From Myxococcota bacterium (GTDB lineage: Bacteria; Myxococcota; B64-G9), in assembly GCA_022710975.1 (NCBI GenBank), contig JAKLGA010000003.1, positions 62,001 to 126,000 of the forward strand: 64,000 bases of DNA, in the 5' to 3' direction. The notes under the pieces are model-generated. The model ran no database searches. It worked only from the letters and a program-made list of their open reading frames with translations, and was not told the DNA's origin. Position 1 is the first letter of the stretch; each line of letters opens with the position of its first letter. Shown here one piece after another: positions 18,847-27,905 of the stretch. The translations under genes were made by a program, and so were the position numbers.

Positions 18847-21800
18847 TCACCGCCCGGCCGCCCAGCGCTCGAGCGCCGCGGCCGCGGCCGCGCCCGTCCC
18901 CCCGCGGGTCCAGCGGTCGAGGGCCTCGAGGAGCGGGGCCTGGCGCCGTCGCTCCGCGGCGGGCCGCCGCTCGAGGTTCATCCGCAGCGGCACGAAGGAC
19001 CAGGTCATCATGCTGATGCGGCCCAGCGGACGCGCCTGGCGGGCCGCCTCCAGGGCCCGCTCCCGGGCCGCCTGGCGATCGCCCCGCCCGTCCTCGGCCA
19101 GGGCCTGGAAGGCGAGCATGGCCACCCGCCGGGGGGGATCCCCGGCCACCTCCAGCGCCCGCCGGGCGGCCTCCAGCGCCTCCGGGAAGCGCCCGGCCGC
19201 CAGGCACTCCTCCGCCAGCTCGGCCGCCACGGCCGCGTTGCCCGGATCCCGCCCGAGCCTGCGCTGCTGGATGTCGGCGGCCTCTGGCACCCGGCCGCTG
19301 CGGAACCGGCACTGCGCCAGCCTGGCCAGGCCCGAGTCGCCCTCCGGCTCGGCGATCGCGGCGCGCTCGGCCAGCCGGCAGCCCTCCTGGAGGTCCGCCA
19401 GCGCCGCCTGGGAGGCGCCGTCCAGCCAGGCCTGATCGGCGCGGCTGAACAGGGCGTCGGCCAGGTCCAGGGACTTCTCCAGGTGGGTGGGATCCGCGCT
19501 GGCCACCCGCCGCAGGATCTCGACCCGCCGGGACAGGAAGGCCCGCGCCGCCTCCGGCTTGCCCAGGGCGAGCTCGAGGACGTAGAGCTTGTGGTAGGTC
19601 GAGGACAGATCGCCCTGCCGGTCGTCGTCGCCCGGATCCGCGGCCACCATGCGCTCGGCGAGCTCGCGCTCCTGCTCCGCCAGCAGGCGCGCCCGGTCGA
19701 GCTCACCCGCGGCCAGCTCGCCCTGGCCCAGCATGTGCAGGTTGGCCGCCAGGCCGTACTGCCAGGTGAGGTTGGCGGGATCGGCCAGGAGCAGCCTGCG
19801 GGACATGTCGATGCAGCGCTGGAACAGCTCCCGCACCCGCGGCAGATCGCCGTCCGTGAGCGCCAGCCGGCCGAGCTGGTGGACGGCGATCATCAAGGAC
19901 TGCTGCCGCCCGGCGTCGTTCGGCGCGGCCTGGGCGAGGCGCTCGCAGATGGCGCGATCCTCCTCGAACAGCCGGCGGGCGTCGGCCGTGCGCCCCTCGG
20001 CCACGGCCTGGCGCGCCAGCCGATCGAGGGCCGCGGCCCGGTAGTCCAGCAGCTCCTCGTCCTGCGGGCTCGCCGCGAGCTCCCGGTCGCAGGCCGCCAG
20101 GTTCTCCTCGAAGTGCCGCCGGGCGTCGGCCAGGTGGCCGTCGCTCTTGTCCAGGTCCCCCAGGCGCTCGTGGATCCCGAAGCGGGCCCGGAACAGCCCG
20201 CGGGCCTGGTCCCCCGCGGCCCCCTCCGCCCGGGCCTCGCGCACCACCGCCTCGGCCCGCGTGTAGAGCCGCCGCGCGGCCACCAGGTCGCCGCCCTCCT
20301 TCTCCAGCTCCCCCAGGCGCAGCAGGTTCCGCTCGAGCTCGAGGCGCCGCTCGAGCTCCAGCGGCCCGAGCTCGCCCAGTCCCTCCAGGCTGGCGACCAG
20401 CCCGAGGTACTCCCGCCGGGCCTCGTCGCGCTTGCCGAAGGCTCGCGCCACGTCGCCGAGCTTGCGCCGGGCGATGGCGAGATCCAGCCGCTCGCGCGGA
20501 TCGCCCGTCTGCCCCTCCACCTGCTCGGCCAGGTAGCGCGCGGTGGGCTCGAGCACGGCCTGCAGCGCGGGCGTGGAGCCGGCCAGGGGCTCGATCTTGT
20601 CGAACAGGTCGTGCACCAGCAGGTTGGCGAAGTGCATGGCCGCGGCCCGCTGGGTGCGGGCCTGATCGCGCTCGGCGACCACGCGGGAGTAGGAGTAGCC
20701 GGCCAGCCCGAGCAGCAGGCACAGGCCGACCCCGGCCGTGGCCAGGGCCACCCGGTGGCGGCGGGCGAAGCGGCGCACGAGCTCGCCCAGGCGGTAGGCG
20801 TGGGCCCGCACCCGGCCGCCGGTCATGTAGGCCGACACGTCCTCGGCCAGCTCGCGGGCGTTCTGGTAGCGCTCGGCCTGGGGGCGCCGCAGGGCGCGCT
20901 CGGCGATCGCGGCCAGCTCGGCCGGGGCCCCCGGGCAGGCCTCGCGCACCGGTCGGACCGGGTCGCGCATGACCTTGCCGATGATCTCGTAGGGCGACTC
21001 GCCGGTGAACGGCGGCCGGCCGGTCAGCAGCTCGTACAGCATGGCGCCCAGCCCCCACACGTCCGAGCGCTCGTCGATGGCCTCCAGGCGACCCTCGGCC
21101 TGCTCCGGGCTCATGTAGGCCGGGGTGCCGAGCGCCGAGCCGGCCAGGGTGCTGGCCTGCGAGCCCTGCTGCCAGTGGCGCACCTGGCGGGAGAGGTCCT
21201 CGCGGCGCACGTCCTCGGCCTCGGCGCGGGGCTTGGCCAGCCCCCAGTCGAGCACCACGGTCTCGCCGAACTCACCCACCATGACGTTGTCCGGCTTGAG
21301 ATCGCGGTGGATCACCCCCTGGGCGTGGGCGTAGGCCACCGCGTTGCACACGTCCCAGAAGGCGCCGAGCAGCCGCAGGCGGGCGTCGGGCTCCCCGGCC
21401 GCCGCCAGGCTCGCGGCCAGGCTGCGGCCGCGCACCAGGCGCATGGTGTAGTAGAGCTGGCCGTCCGCGCGGCGCCCCAGCTCGTGGACCGGCACGATGT
21501 TGGGGTGCTCGAGCCCACCGGTGACGCGCGCCTCGCGCAGGAAGCGGGCCACGGAGGGGCCGGTGGTCCGCGCGACCTCGGCCGCGCTGCCGCTCAGGCT
21601 GGCCGGGGCGGTGAGCATCTCCTTGCAGGCCACCTCCCGGCCCAGGTGGCGATCGAACACCCGGAGCACCCGGGCCTGCCCGCCCCGGCCCTGCTCGCCG
21701 CGCGGCTCGTAGCGCCCCTGGCTCTCCGCGGTCACCTCGGCCGAGGGATCGAGCACCGCGGCCGGGGGCGCCTGCGCGGCCACCTGCAGGTGGCCGTCGG

Positions 21801-22119
21801 GCTCGAGCACGATCGAGCCCTGGAAGGTCTGTCGCAGCAGGTGCTCCCCGCCGAGGGTGCGCACGGCGGCCGCGGCCTCGCCGTCGTGCTGCGCCAGCGC
21901 CTCCTTGAGCAGCCCCTCGAGCAACTCCGCCTGACGGGGCTGCAGCACCCCCTGCGCGCGCAGCCGCTCCACCATCCCGCCCTTGCGCTCCGCGGCCCAG
22001 GCCGAGGCCGCGGACAGCACCTGGGCCGGCGTGGCCAGCCCGAGCTGCACCGCCAGCACCCCGGCCAGGAGCTGCCCGTCTCCAGTCCCCGCGTCCCTCG
22101 CCTGTCCACCCTCACCCAT
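18847..22119 (-). CDS. Membrane Ser/Thr protein kinase with TPR sensor region
   Basis: This is a 1090-aa protein. A helical leader (1-130) precedes a PknB-type kinase domain (about 135-440) with the catalytic loop HRDLKPDN near residue 275, a DWG in place of DFG, and TPAYMSPEQAEG in the activation segment. A single transmembrane helix (about 455-475, VALATAGVGLCLLLGLAGY) is followed by TPR-like helical repeats rich in RARxLxExxxAxxxRLA to the C-terminus. This is the common myxobacterial kinase layout; the TPR part probably binds a protein ligand outside. DWG variants are common in this group and are expected to be active. Confidence 0.9.
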   Translation of the reverse strand: MGEGGQARDAGTGDGQLLAGVLAVQLGLATPAQVLSAASAWAAERKGGMVERLRAQGVLQPRQAELLEGLLKEALAQHDGEAAAAVRTLGGEHLLRQTFQGSIVLEPDGHLQVAAQAPPAAVLDPSAEVTAESQGRYEPRGEQGRGGQARVLRVFDRHLGREVACKEMLTAPASLSGSAAEVARTTGPSVARFLREARVTGGLEHPNIVPVHELGRRADGQLYYTMRLVRGRSLAASLAAAGEPDARLRLLGAFWDVCNAVAYAHAQGVIHRDLKPDNVMVGEFGETVVLDWGLAKPRAEAEDVRREDLSRQVRHWQQGSQASTLAGSALGTPAYMSPEQAEGRLEAIDERSDVWGLGAMLYELLTGRPPFTGESPYEIIGKVMRDPVRPVREACPGAPAELAAIAERALRRPQAERYQNARELAEDVSAYMTGGRVRAHAYRLGELVRRFARRHRVALATAGVGLCLLLGLAGYSYSRVVAERDQARTQRAAAMHFANLLVHDLFDKIEPLAGSTPALQAVLEPTARYLAEQVEGQTGDPRERLDLAIARRKLGDVARAFGKRDEARREYLGLVASLEGLGELGPLELERRLELERNLLRLGELEKEGGDLVAARRLYTRAEAVVREARAEGAAGDQARGLFRARFGIHERLGDLDKSDGHLADARRHFEENLAACDRELAASPQDEELLDYRAAALDRLARQAVAEGRTADARRLFEEDRAICERLAQAAPNDAGRQQSLMIAVHQLGRLALTDGDLPRVRELFQRCIDMSRRLLLADPANLTWQYGLAANLHMLGQGELAAGELDRARLLAEQERELAERMVAADPGDDDRQGDLSSTYHKLYVLELALGKPEAARAFLSRRVEILRRVASADPTHLEKSLDLADALFSRADQAWLDGASQAALADLQEGCRLAERAAIAEPEGDSGLARLAQCRFRSGRVPEAADIQQRRLGRDPGNAAVAAELAEECLAAGRFPEALEAARRALEVAGDPPRRVAMLAFQALAEDGRGDRQAARERALEAARQARPLGRISMMTWSFVPLRMNLERRPAAERRRQAPLLEALDRWTRGGTGAAAAAALERWAAGR

Positions 22120-22204
22120 GTGGCACCTCGCTCGGGACCCATCATCCCCACTCCTCCCGTCTCCCGCAAGCCGGCGCTCGCGAATCCAGGGTCCCTGGTC
22201 GTCA

Positions 22205-22213
22205 TGCTACAAT
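22205..22213 (+). promoter_or_regulatory. Extended -10 promoter element TGCTACAAT
   Basis: This is the same 9-mer as at 17645, here 39 bp before ATG 22252 and upstream of GGAGGA at 22241-22246. It lies in the 132-bp gap divergent from the Ser/Thr kinase gene. Confidence 0.55.
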
Positions 22214-22251
22214 GCCGCCTCATCCGATCCGGCTCACACGGGAGGAAGCCC

Positions 22252-24192
22252 ATGAGAATGCTCGCCTGCGCCCTTCTCCTCGGATCTGTGTCCGCGCTCG
22301 CGCCGTCCACCGCCCTGGCCCAGTCGGCCGAGGACGTGCTCGCCATGTGCAAGCGCGACGCGAACAACACGCTCCGCCGCATGAAGGCGGACGTTCAGAG
22401 CGGCATCGGCTCGCTGCGCACCCTGGAGGCCACCTGCATCCAGGGTCCCAAGGCCGAGCAGATCAAGGGGCTCGCTGGCTACGAAGAGGTGCAGAGGCTC
22501 TACCAGGAGGCCAAGGCCCTGCTGCAGGGCGCCGAGTCCAGGGCCGCCGCGGACGAGGGCGCGGCCCGCGATTCGGCCCTGGCCGCAGGGCCCGGCGGGG
22601 ACGCGGGCGCGATCCGGGCCCGCTGGAACGCGCGCCCGGCCCGCTGCCAGGACGCGGCCGAGTGGGACAGGGCGGCCGGAGCCGCCCCGGGCAAGCCCGG
22701 CGGCACCGCGCGCATCGCCGGGCTGGAGGACGAGGGCACCGCCAGGATTCACCCGCGGGTGTTCGCCGGCCTGGACTCCTCGGGCCGCTGGCCGAGCGAC
22801 TTCCGCCCGGACGATCACCTGGCGCGCATCGTGTGCGGCAAGGGCGTGGAGGGCATCGATCCCTTCTTCAACCCGGACCGCGATGTGGCCGGGCGGCAGT
22901 TCCTGGAGAACGACCCGCGCGCGGCCCTGGCCGAGGCCCTGCAGTCCGGCTCGGCCGACGAAACCCGGCGGGTGCTCTACCGCGCGGCGCTCGCCCACGA
23001 GTGCTTCCAGGCCACGGCCTGGGACGTGAAGAAGGACTACGAGGCCTACCTGTTCTGCGCCGACAGCGCGGGCGCACCTCCCACGGAGGCCGAGCTGGAC
23101 AAGGCCCTGGCCGCGGTCTTCCCCGGCCGCGACCACGAGCGGGACAACCTGCGCTTCCTGCTCGGCCGCGCGAGCCAGGCCCGGCGGGAGGTGGACGGCG
23201 CCTTCCAGAAGATGGAGGCCAGGTACCCGCGCATGAAGGCGGTCTACCGGGACTCGGCCCTGGCCGCACGCCAGCGTTGGGAGGAGCGCCGCAAGCGCTA
23301 CGTGGCGGCCTACCGCGTGCTCGACCCGCTCACCGCACGCCTGCTGGACGATCCGGACAGCGCGCCGCCCGCGGGCTGCGAGGCCGAGCTGCTGAAGCTC
23401 CGCGGCATGCTGGCCGAGGAGGTCGCCCCGCGCGACGCGGCCGGGGTGCGCGCCCTGCGCGTCGAGCACCCGCTCGGCTACCAGATCACCGAGGCCCTGG
23501 CCTACTGCCACCTGGGGCACGGCCGGCTCGCCAAGGCCAAGCAGGAGGCCGATGCGCTCCGGGGCCTGAACCGCCGGCTCACCCTGGCCGAGGAGCTGTT
23601 CTACGCGCGCCTGGACGCGCTCGACGCGCTGGCTCGCGAGCTCAAGACCGAGGAGAAGATCCTCGCGGCCGTGCCCAGCTACCGGCCCCACGGCGTGGGC
23701 AGCCCGCTGCCGGGCTCGCTCCAGCGCAAGCCCTTGTTCTACGAGGCGATCGACCGCCAGGGCAGCTTCGAGACCCTGGGCGAGTCGGCCCAGAAACCGG
23801 CCGTGGTGGCCGAGAAGAAGGCCGGGGCGGACGGGGTGCAGCTCGTCTTCAAGAAGTACACCTACATCCACAAGTACCGGGACACCCAGTGCAAGGAGAC
23901 CGACAAGGTGGAGCGCTACGAGGTTCGCAGCGAGGCGAACGGCGCCACCAGCGTCAAGCCGATCTACCACATGAACTGCTGGCCGGTGGGGCCGGTCAAG
24001 TCCGAGCCGATCACCCACCAGGAGAAGCCGGCCCTGCTGCCGCGGGAGGACGCCGAGGGCGTGAAGCCCGGCCAGCAAGTGATCGTGCTGGTGAACACCC
24101 GGTCCAGGGGCGACTCCGCGCTGGTGGACTGCTGGGATCCCAAGGCCGGCCGCGAGCAGGCGGCCGTGGTCCAGGGAGTCCGGGTGCGCTAG
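22252..24192 (+). CDS. Secreted protein of unknown function
   Basis: This is a 646-aa protein with a Sec signal peptide (residues 1-23, ending TALAQ) and no lipobox. The start is fixed by GGAGGA five bases upstream. The mature protein is mainly helical and charged, with a few cysteines. The C-terminal 150 residues are strand-rich (LVFKKYTYIHKYRDTQC, VERYEVRSEANG, QVIVLVN). I recognise no family or catalytic motif. It meets the VWA-protein gene head-on with one base between stop codons. Confidence 0.78.
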   Translation: MRMLACALLLGSVSALAPSTALAQSAEDVLAMCKRDANNTLRRMKADVQSGIGSLRTLEATCIQGPKAEQIKGLAGYEEVQRLYQEAKALLQGAESRAAADEGAARDSALAAGPGGDAGAIRARWNARPARCQDAAEWDRAAGAAPGKPGGTARIAGLEDEGTARIHPRVFAGLDSSGRWPSDFRPDDHLARIVCGKGVEGIDPFFNPDRDVAGRQFLENDPRAALAEALQSGSADETRRVLYRAALAHECFQATAWDVKKDYEAYLFCADSAGAPPTEAELDKALAAVFPGRDHERDNLRFLLGRASQARREVDGAFQKMEARYPRMKAVYRDSALAARQRWEERRKRYVAAYRVLDPLTARLLDDPDSAPPAGCEAELLKLRGMLAEEVAPRDAAGVRALRVEHPLGYQITEALAYCHLGHGRLAKAKQEADALRGLNRRLTLAEELFYARLDALDALARELKTEEKILAAVPSYRPHGVGSPLPGSLQRKPLFYEAIDRQGSFETLGESAQKPAVVAEKKAGADGVQLVFKKYTYIHKYRDTQCKETDKVERYEVRSEANGATSVKPIYHMNCWPVGPVKSEPITHQEKPALLPREDAEGVKPGQQVIVLVNTRSRGDSALVDCWDPKAGREQAAVVQGVRVR

Positions 24193-24193
24193 C

Positions 24194-26188
24194 TCAGCGG
24201 ATGAGCTTGGCCGCCCGGTCGATGAGCTCCATCAGCTCGATCTCCTCGGGGCTCTCGCGGGACAGGGACGCCTGGGCCAGCTCCCGGGCCTTCTGCATGG
24301 TCCAGCTCTCGCGGAAGGGGCTGCGGCGCAGGTTCTCGGCCAGGGCCGCGGCGGCCACCGCGCGCTTGGTGTCGGCCGTGGTCTGGGCGAAGCTCTCGCG
24401 GGTCATGCCGCCGTCGATGGCGAACTCGCGCTCGTCGGCCCGGTCGCCGTCCGGGGCCTTCCAGCGCACCCGGGCGATGGCCCAGGCGGTGCGCGGGTTG
24501 GTCACCTCCACCTCGTAGATCGCGGTCACGGTGTGGCCGGCGCCGATCTCGCCCGCGTCCACCTTGTCGTTGCGGAAGTCGCGGTCGGCGATGTCGCGGT
24601 TCTCGTATCCCACCAGGCGGTACTTCTTGACCGCCTTGGGCGGGAACTCGACCTGGATCTTCACGTCCTTGGCGATCACCTGGAGGGTGCCGGCGAGCTT
24701 CTCGCCGAACACCCGCTTGGCTTCGGAGAAGCTGTCGATGTAGAAGTAGTTGCCGTTGCCCTTGTTGGCGAGCTGCTCCATCTTGTGATCCTTGTAGTTG
24801 CCGCGCCCGAAGCCGATGGTGGACAGCGTCACCCCGCGCTGGGCGTACCAGGAAATCGAGGTGAGCATGTCGCCGTGGGAGGTGCGGCCCACGTTGGCGT
24901 CGCCGTCGGACAGCACGATCACCCGGTTCTCGTGCCCCTGCTTGAAGTTGTCCCAGGCCTGGCGGTAGGCCAGCTCGAGCCCCGTGCCCATGGCGGTGGA
25001 GCCGCCGGCGCTGAGCGACTCGATGGCCTCGTGGATGCGGGCGCGGTGGGCCATGTCCGTGGGCCGGAGCACCTCGCGCACCGAGCCGGCGTAGGTGCAC
25101 AGCGCCACCGTGTCGTGGTCCTGGAGCTGATCCACCAGGAAGCGCAGGGAGCGCTTGACCAGCCCGAGCTTGTCGGCCGACTGCATGGAGCCCGAGGTGT
25201 CCACCAGGAAGGTCAGGTGGAGTGGCTTGCGCACGCCGGCCTTGGCCTCCATGCCCTTCATACCCACCCGCAGCAGCGTGAGGTTCTTCTCGAAGGGCGA
25301 CGGAGCCGCCTCGAGGTCCACACGGAAGGGAATGTCGGTCGGGGCGGGGTAGTCGTAGCGGAAGTAGTTCACGAACTCCTCGACCCGCACGGCCGCGGTG
25401 GGCGGCAGGCCGCCCTCGCGGAGCTTCCGCCGCACGATGGTGTAGGAGCCCGTGTCCACGTCCACGGCGAAGGTGGACAGGGAGTCCTTCTCTGCGTCCG
25501 TCCACTGGTTGAGCCCCGGGTCGACGTACTGCTCGGTGTTGGCGCCGCGGTCGCGGTCCTCACCGGCGCGGGCCAGGCGCATGGGGCCAGCCGACGAGCT
25601 CGAGCCCACCGCGCCGCCCAGCAACCCACCGCCCCCGGAGGCGATCTTGGCCTTGGCCGGGGGGGCCGAGGGGCGAGGCGCGTACTCGGGCTCGGCGGCC
25701 GCGACCGGGGCGACCGACGCGGGTCGGGCCGCGGGCGCTCCGCCGGCTGCCCGGCCCGAGGCGTCGTCGCCCCTGGAGGCCACCTCGCTCCGCTTCTCCT
25801 CAACCACGGCGTCCATCGGCTTGGCCGTCTTGTCCGCGGCGGGCTGGCCGGCCGGCGCGGCCGGCCGGAGGGAGACGACGAGCTTCAGGGTCTGGCCCGC
25901 GGCCAGGGACAGGCTGCGGCGCTCGGTGGCGAAGCCGGCCTTGGAGACGGTGAGCGCGTAGGTCCCAGCCGGCAGGTCGGCCAGGCTGAAGACGCCCTGG
26001 GCGTCGGTCGCGGTGACCCGCGCCGCCGGCCCGGCCGCGGCCACGGCCGCGCCCTGGACCGGGGCGCCGTTCGCCAGCACCTTGCCCTCGATCGCCCCGC
26101 CCTGCGCGGCCAGGGTGTCGCTCGAGAGAGCGAGCCCGAGCAACCACAACGCAACCCCACCCCGGATCCATGACTTGCCGATGTGCAT
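24194..26188 (-). CDS. VWA-domain protein with N-terminal carboxypeptidase-regulatory-like domain
   Basis: This is a 664-aa exported protein: signal peptide (1-25), a CarboxypepD_reg-type beta-sandwich (about 27-95, IEGKVLANGAPVQGA to ALTVSKAGF), a low-complexity Pro/Ala linker, then the conserved block EKDSLSTFAVDVDTGSYT that precedes the VWA domain in bacterial YfbK-like proteins. The VWA domain carries the MIDAS motif DTSGSM near residue 330 with downstream SDGDANVG. The C-terminal region has a DUF3520-like VTAIYEVEV segment. ATG 26188 has GGAGG seven bases upstream. Probably periplasmic or surface, metal-dependent protein binding. Confidence 0.87.
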   Translation of the reverse strand: MHIGKSWIRGGVALWLLGLALSSDTLAAQGGAIEGKVLANGAPVQGAAVAAAGPAARVTATDAQGVFSLADLPAGTYALTVSKAGFATERRSLSLAAGQTLKLVVSLRPAAPAGQPAADKTAKPMDAVVEEKRSEVASRGDDASGRAAGGAPAARPASVAPVAAAEPEYAPRPSAPPAKAKIASGGGGLLGGAVGSSSSAGPMRLARAGEDRDRGANTEQYVDPGLNQWTDAEKDSLSTFAVDVDTGSYTIVRRKLREGGLPPTAAVRVEEFVNYFRYDYPAPTDIPFRVDLEAAPSPFEKNLTLLRVGMKGMEAKAGVRKPLHLTFLVDTSGSMQSADKLGLVKRSLRFLVDQLQDHDTVALCTYAGSVREVLRPTDMAHRARIHEAIESLSAGGSTAMGTGLELAYRQAWDNFKQGHENRVIVLSDGDANVGRTSHGDMLTSISWYAQRGVTLSTIGFGRGNYKDHKMEQLANKGNGNYFYIDSFSEAKRVFGEKLAGTLQVIAKDVKIQVEFPPKAVKKYRLVGYENRDIADRDFRNDKVDAGEIGAGHTVTAIYEVEVTNPRTAWAIARVRWKAPDGDRADEREFAIDGGMTRESFAQTTADTKRAVAAAALAENLRRSPFRESWTMQKARELAQASLSRESPEEIELMELIDRAAKLIR

Positions 26189-26266
26189 GCGGAGCCTCCT
26201 CAGGAAATGACGCGGGCGATTCTCCGGACTGCTGACGGACAGGCCCCGGGAAGGATCTTCCCTCCC

Positions 26267-26350
26267 AGGTGCCAGCCACTTTCTAGCACTTTTTGACGCG
26301 CAATTGACGCGCGTCAAAAGCGCGTCAATTTCAAAACATCAAGGGGTTAC
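26267..26350 (+). repeat. REP-like dispersed repeat, copy 1
   Basis: It contains AGGTGCCAGCCACTTT and a strong hairpin, TTGACGCGC then GCGCGTCAA around a 7-nt loop, next to an extra TTGACGCGC half. It lies between the start of the VWA gene and the stop of the small gene at 26361. It belongs to a family of four in the window, all in the same orientation. Confidence 0.8.
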
Positions 26351-26360
26351 AGGATGCGCA

Positions 26361-26741
26361 TCATTCGCAGACCTGGTGCCCGACCTGGACGGAGGCGATC
26401 CAGCCCTGGTAACGCGCCGGGACGCGCACCCCCTCGGCGTAGGTCGCCCGCACCGTCCTGTCCGCGGCGCTGGCCGCCACCCGGCGCTCGACGAACCGCC
26501 CGCGGAACACCCGGGCGAGCTCCGCCGGGCCGAGCCGCACGGTCAGGAGCTCCCCGTCCAGGTCCGGGACCAGCCCGTCCGCCGCAAGCATCCTCACCAG
26601 CCCGGCCAGCCGCTCCGGCGTCGGTCGCACCACCTCGACCACCAGGCAGTGGGAGTCCACCGCGGGCTCGGCCCGGAGCCCGGCCCCGAGCCCGACCACC
26701 ATTTGCATGCCGAGCGACAGCGCCGCGAGCGCAAATCCCAT
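26361..26741 (-). CDS. Small secreted hypothetical protein
   Basis: This is a 126-aa protein with a signal peptide (1-24, ending GLRA). ATG 26741 has GGAGG five bases upstream; another start ten codons earlier is possible. The mature part (VVRPTPERLAGLVRML, LGPAELARVFRGRFVERRV, GVRVPARYQGWIASVQV) has alternating helix and strand and faintly resembles inhibitor-like propeptides of secreted peptidases, but this is only an impression. Two cysteines lie near the ends of the mature chain. Function unknown. Confidence 0.6.
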   Translation of the reverse strand: MGFALAALSLGMQMVVGLGAGLRAEPAVDSHCLVVEVVRPTPERLAGLVRMLAADGLVPDLDGELLTVRLGPAELARVFRGRFVERRVAASAADRTVRATYAEGVRVPARYQGWIASVQVGHQVCE

Positions 26742-26855
26742 GGCGGCCTCCGGAGCGGTCCTGGCCACCATACTCCAACCGGCCCGGGCCTCCAAGCCAG
26801 GCCGGTGTAGCAACTCGGTCGCGTGATCCGTATGCTGGCGGCCAGGAGGTCGAGC

Positions 26856-27860
26856 ATGCACATCCAGGCGCCAGCCGAAGAATCGATCCTGCGCGGGAAG
26901 TACGCCGGCCCCGGGGTCGGCTCCCTGCTGTTCGGGGGCATCGGGCTGCTGTGCGCCGCCGCCGCGGTGAAGTTCTGGTTCTTCGACGACGCGCGGGACG
27001 TGGCGCCCTACCCGGCCCTCTCCGCCCTGGTGCTGCTCCTCTTCCCGCTGCTCGCCTGGCTCCTGGCCGGCCGCTTCGAGGTGACCCTCCACGGGATCTC
27101 AGGCAAGCGCCGGGTGAGCAAGCCCTGGGAGCTCCCCTGGGACCGGGTGGCCGGGCTGTCGCTACACCAGCAGCCCGGGACGCGCCCAGACGGCCTGGCC
27201 GCGGCGGCGAGCCTCCCGGGCGTCGAGCTGCCGCCCCCGCGCTTCGACCGCCTCGAGCTACTCGGGCCGGACGGGAAGAAGCTCCTGTCCCTGCCCGACC
27301 CGCGCCCGATCGGCGCGCCGGGCCTGGTCTGGCTGCTGCTGCAGCTGCGCGGCCGGGCGCCGGACGAGGTGCTGCTCGGGCTCGGCCAGGACACCCGCGG
27401 CCTGCGCCTGGCCCCGGAGATCCACGCCGACGTGGAGCGGCAGATCCTCGAGGGGGACAAGCCCGCCTTCCACGACCGCGGGCTGGTGATCAGCCTGGCG
27501 GACGACCTGCACGTGTACCAGCCGCTCACCACCACCGGGAAGATCCCCGGGCTGGGGAGCGTGCTCGTCGACCTGGTCTCGCCCATCTCCTTCCACACCA
27601 CCCTGAAGTTCGGCGACGCGCCGCCCCCGGGGGCCCTGCCGCTCGTGGCCTTCGCCCAGGCCGCGGTGCAGTCCCGCCTCCCGGGCGAGCAGAAGGCCGC
27701 GCGGCTCGGCGCGCTGGCCGGCGAGCTGGGCGGGATGGTGTTCCGGGACCGGATCGACGAGCACGGCTGCCTGCGGGGCGAGATCGGCGGCCGCCAGGCC
27801 AGGGTCCAGGCCCGGAAGCCCGCCGGTCCACCTTGCCCTGCCCGTGGGGCCAGGTGTTAA
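26856..27860 (+). CDS. Membrane protein of unknown function
   Basis: This is a 334-aa protein with two transmembrane helices close together (about 22-42 and 53-72) and a cytoplasmic remainder. The segment after the helices (FEVTLHGISGKRRVSKPWELPWDRVAGLSL) resembles the strand layout of bacterial PH domains, but this is weak. ATG 26856 follows AGGAGGT, which settles the start; a -10-like TATGCT lies at about 26831. No enzyme motif is seen. Confidence 0.72.
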   Translation: MHIQAPAEESILRGKYAGPGVGSLLFGGIGLLCAAAAVKFWFFDDARDVAPYPALSALVLLLFPLLAWLLAGRFEVTLHGISGKRRVSKPWELPWDRVAGLSLHQQPGTRPDGLAAAASLPGVELPPPRFDRLELLGPDGKKLLSLPDPRPIGAPGLVWLLLQLRGRAPDEVLLGLGQDTRGLRLAPEIHADVERQILEGDKPAFHDRGLVISLADDLHVYQPLTTTGKIPGLGSVLVDLVSPISFHTTLKFGDAPPPGALPLVAFAQAAVQSRLPGEQKAARLGALAGELGGMVFRDRIDEHGCLRGEIGGRQARVQARKPAGPPCPARGARC

Positions 27861-27905
27861 TCGGCCAGGAGGCCCGAGCCCGGGCCCGCCGAGAGGAGCC
27901 GTCCC

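Noticed and set aside
26267-26350. REP-like hairpin considered as a riboswitch or tRNA-like structure
   Set aside because: The same sequence recurs in unrelated gaps, including convergent ones with no downstream leader, so a dispersed repeat explains it better.
26823-26855. Upstream start for the membrane protein at 26856
   Set aside because: The extra residues lack a ribosome site, whereas AGGAGGT is correctly spaced for 26856.
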